This document shows, piece after piece, positions 18,215 through 20,113 of a stretch of DNA of 20,113 nt (its first letter is position 1; every line of letters starts with the position of its first letter). The stretch is from a virus: positions 1 to 20,113 of IMG/VR virus record IMGVR_UViG_3300020459_000091. One strand, 5' to 3'. The notes under the pieces were generated by a model. The model searched no databases. It saw only the letters and a program-made list of their open reading frames with translations, and was not told the DNA's origin. A program made the position numbers and the translations under genes.

Positions 18215-18813
18215 ACAGTTATGAGGCTTATACATTATATTTGGCTATTAAACTACACTTCACTTCCGATAGTTATGATTTTTACAGGCACAATGCCAAA
18301 GTTAATTCAACATTTAACACATTTTTAAAACGTAATGATAGGTTCTTTTTTCATAAACTTACAACTAAATATACAAAGGAAGAAATGCTAGACTATTTTG
18401 TATCTAATTTCTTCCATAATTCAAAAACATGGATAGGTAACCTAGTTAGAGCAGATGGAGAAACAACTTATAACAAGTGGAAGAAATATAATCAATCTTT
18501 TACGTACAACTTTAGAGCTGATTGTGTATTGCTTTCTAATGTCATTAATGATAATAGGATTCAGTTTGATGATGTGTTTCGTGTACATAGTGGGCAACAT
18601 CCACGATTGCTACGACTACTTCTATCTGAAAAAATATCAGTACAGACAATCATCATCTTGGATAAAGTTTTATCATTTGTCAAAAGATGGGACAAAGAGA
18701 TTGCTGAAACAGTTATCTGGCCTGAAAAATCGTTTAAAATAAAGAAATTATCACCTTTTATTAAGTTTAACCTTACTAAATGTAAGTTTATAATGAAAGA
18801 GGTGTTTGTATGA
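18211..18813 (+). CDS. 59: gp59-like replicative helicase loader
   Basis: T4 gp59 binds forked DNA and single-strand-binding protein gp32 and loads helicase gp41. This 200-residue protein is near the T4 length (217) and can be aligned along its length: YEAYTLYLAIKLHFTSDSYD with the T4 YKLYLMIKQHM region, RFFFHKLTTKYTKEEMLDYF, VSNFFHNSKTWIGNL (T4: SNLVANQDAWIGDI), KKYNQSFTYNFRADCVLL, HPRLLRLLLSEKISVQTIII (T4: FKLLQSNIISFETFILLD). The ATG overlaps the gp33 stop by 4 nt and the stop overlaps the next ATG. Confidence 0.86.
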   Translation: MNSYEAYTLYLAIKLHFTSDSYDFYRHNAKVNSTFNTFLKRNDRFFFHKLTTKYTKEEMLDYFVSNFFHNSKTWIGNLVRADGETTYNKWKKYNQSFTYNFRADCVLLSNVINDNRIQFDDVFRVHSGQHPRLLRLLLSEKISVQTIIILDKVLSFVKRWDKEIAETVIWPEKSFKIKKLSPFIKFNLTKCKFIMKEVFV

Positions 18814-18983
18814 GTGATGACTATGTACCTACGCCGTGCATAAACATATGTACAATTGACCAAGATAGTGGTTATTGTATGGGTTGTAGTAGAACACAAG
18901 ACGAAATAGATAAATGGGGAAGACCTGAAACAACTAAAGAATGGAAAGAAAACAATTTGAAAGAGTTAGATGGCAGAGGGTAA
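18810..18983 (+). CDS. DUF1289-family small cysteine protein
   Basis: A 57-residue protein with four cysteines in the DUF1289 layout: TPCINICTIDQDSGYCMGCS followed by RTQDEIDKW. C10, C14, C23 and C26 could bind a metal or Fe-S cluster. DUF1289 proteins are common in proteobacteria and have no firm function; one in a phage was probably acquired from a host. It starts in a 4-nt overlap with gp59. Confidence 0.82.
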   Translation: MSDDYVPTPCINICTIDQDSGYCMGCSRTQDEIDKWGRPETTKEWKENNLKELDGRG

Positions 18984-19134
18984 ATTAACAGAGCAAGAAG
19001 TAAGAGAAGAATATAGACAACAACGTAAGGACAAAACATTTGCCTCATGTTGGCCTGCTAATAATGATAGTTTTTATGAGTGGTGCTCACAATACCTAGA
19101 CTATCAACACATAACAAAGAAAAAAAGGAAATGA
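18970..19134 (+). CDS. Hypothetical small charged protein
   Basis: A 54-residue protein overlapping the DUF1289 gene by 14 nt and the next gene by 4 nt (ATGA). N-terminal charged helix (GKLTEQEVREEYRQQRKDKT), then ASCWPANNDSFYEWCSQYLD with two cysteines and three aromatic residues, and a basic tail (KKKRK). No family recognised. GAGTTAGATGG stands before the ATG without a clear ribosome binding site, so coupling is likely. Confidence 0.6.
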   Translation: MAEGKLTEQEVREEYRQQRKDKTFASCWPANNDSFYEWCSQYLDYQHITKKKRK

Positions 19135-19442
19135 CCATAGAACCTATAAAAGAAAAATTAGATGATAAGATTGCCAAACTAAACTCAAGCAGAGTTTATA
19201 AAAAGGTAACACCTAGAGGTGACTTGTCATGGTACATCAAGTGGGCAAGTAGTATTACACTAATCATTGCTATGATGTTTACAGCAGTAGAATTGTTTCC
19301 TATAAACATGTTTATTGCTAACATAGGTTTCATAGGTTGGTTAATTGTAGGTTTGTTATGGCATGATAGGTCGTTAATCGTATTGAATGCTATATCACTT
19401 GCAATATATTCTATGGGTATATTGAATTATTATTATGGCTAA
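19131..19442 (+). CDS. Small multi-span membrane protein (DUF6552-like)
   Basis: A 103-residue protein. After a charged lead of about 32 residues (KEKLDDKIAKLNSSRVYKKV), three hydrophobic segments follow: WASSITLIIAMMFTAVELF, MFIANIGFIGWLIVGLLWH and LIVLNAISLAIYSMGILNYY. The pattern W-L-I-V-G-x-L-W-x-D-R between the second and third span resembles the DUF6552 family as I recall it. AAAAAAGGAA precedes ATG 19131; the frame could also open at GTG 19080 but that ignores the ribosome binding site. Role unknown. Confidence 0.72.
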   Translation: MTIEPIKEKLDDKIAKLNSSRVYKKVTPRGDLSWYIKWASSITLIIAMMFTAVELFPINMFIANIGFIGWLIVGLLWHDRSLIVLNAISLAIYSMGILNYYYG

Positions 19443-20113
19443 ATATTTTGATGAAGAATGGCCTAAAGAGGAAGAGATATTAAGAATTGGGTTAGAACAA
19501 TCCAGAAGAAACAAGGCAGATAGATTTCCTACTGCTGATGAAAGATGGCCTAGACAAGGTAAGATTATGAAGAAAAGAGCATTTATTATAGGTAATGGTG
19601 AGTCACGTAAGAACTTTGACTTGACAACATTAAAGAAGTATGGTAAGATATATGCTTGTAATGCTTACTATAGAGATAACCCATTGCCAGATGTATTGAT
19701 CGCAGTTGATAGCACAATGACACATGAAATATACCACAAAGGTATTGCTCATAAGATACCTTGTTATTTTAGAGAGTGGACTAAAGTACCTAACTTTATG
19801 TATGATACAATGTTACAAGGCATGTTACATACACAGGATAAAGACAATGCAGATAAGATAGTTACAAATGCAGATAAAGGTGACATGTACGTTATGAATG
19901 CTCATACAATCAAAGGTGAGGCAACGATAAGAAAAGAAGATGGCACGAAGTTTAAAAAAGATATTGACAACACCCACATTTATGTATCGTGGATCACAGA
20001 CGGCGATAAGACACAAGAATGGGAAGACCCAGGTTATCATGCTGGTGCTACAGCAGGCCATGTTGCATGTAAATATAGTGAACTAGATGAGGTTTATATG
20101 ATAGGTATGGATT
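19435..20113 (+). CDS. MptE/DUF115-like protein, 3' end outside the window
   Basis: The frame is open to the right edge (226 residues visible). Core: KKRAFIIGNGESRKNFDLTT, KYGKIYACNAYYRDNPLPDV, LIAVDSTMTHEIYH, later YHAGATAGHVACKYSELDEV and YMIGMD. The first strand IIGNGESR and the CNA-x-Y-R-D and AVD-S/T segments recall Rossmann-like DUF115/MptE or sialyltransferase-like proteins that recognise sugars or nucleotides. Two starts are possible: 19435 (8-nt overlap with the previous gene, adding a charged 44-residue lead) and 19567, which has AAGG upstream and begins right at the core. Identification is tentative. Confidence 0.6.
   Translation, partial: MAKYFDEEWPKEEEILRIGLEQSRRNKADRFPTADERWPRQGKIMKKRAFIIGNGESRKNFDLTTLKKYGKIYACNAYYRDNPLPDVLIAVDSTMTHEIYHKGIAHKIPCYFREWTKVPNFMYDTMLQGMLHTQDKDNADKIVTNADKGDMYVMNAHTIKGEATIRKEDGTKFKKDIDNTHIYVSWITDGDKTQEWEDPGYHAGATAGHVACKYSELDEVYMIGMD

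Noticed and set aside
19621-19649. TTGACA-17-TAAGAT as a promoter inside the last gene
   Set aside because: The -10 box matches only 4 of 6 bases and no gene start follows within the window; too weak to list.

Overview
The window is a densely packed piece of a marine T4-like (tailed, myovirus-type) bacteriophage genome. It is AT-rich, roughly two-thirds A+T by eye. About 50 genes lie on the + strand, and most neighbours touch or overlap (ATGA and TAATG junctions). I see no credible gene on the - strand, no tRNA, no CRISPR array and no transposon. T4-type markers are class Ia ribonucleotide reductase (nrdA-nrdB), the late-transcription co-activator gp33 next to the helicase loader gp59 (the same neighbours as in T4), and several families I know from marine T4-like phages (DUF6433-like, DUF5856-like, an MGME1-like nuclease). 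The base composition and gene set suggest a phage of an AT-rich marine bacterium such as a SAR11 (Pelagibacter) relative. That host is an inference.

Layout. 1-3688: nrdA (3' part), nrdB, a nitroreductase-like protein, an isochorismatase-like protein, a small zinc ribbon and a RuvC-like resolvase; this is nucleotide supply and recombination. 3751-5595: a promoter, then small unknowns including a 2H-phosphoesterase-like protein. 5617-8250: a promoter, then a run rich in exported proteins (signal peptides, two lipoproteins, small single-span proteins) and a glutaredoxin that may reduce the ribonucleotide reductase. 8247-9606: an unknown, a winged-helix-like protein and a DUF6433-like protein behind a T4-late-type promoter motif. 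9714-12325: another promoter, an exported protein, a SprT-like metalloprotease, a membrane-anchored glucosaminidase and a small membrane protein. 12322-14210: a promoter with apparently leaderless starts, a protein often annotated as pyrimidine-dimer glycosylase-like, SufE, a DUF5856-like protein and a conserved phage protein. 14202-16610: a structured leader, an unknown phage protein, a DUF465-like protein, an M15 peptidase and two further isochorismatase-like paralogues. 16612-20113: promoters, a PD-(D/E)XK nuclease, an exported protein, gp33, gp59, a DUF1289 protein, a multi-span membrane protein and an open-ended MptE/DUF115-like protein.

Regulation. Nine sigma-70-like promoters all have exactly 17 bp between TTGAC(A/T) or TTGATT and a TATAAT-like box. 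Three of them lie inside genes. A second signal, (T/A)ATAAATA, resembles the T4 late -10 box. It occurs in front of three genes, each time followed at once by a hairpin that would sit at or near the 5' end of the mRNA. The gp33 gene in the same window fits T4-type late transcription.

Most notable points: three diverged isochorismatase-like paralogues in one phage; the promoter-plus-5'-hairpin arrangement; likely leaderless mRNAs; an in-frame 25-codon extension after the UGA stop of the M15 peptidase that ends in the usual TAATG junction; a 2H phosphoesterase that could counter nucleotide-signal defence; and a large set of envelope-targeted proteins.
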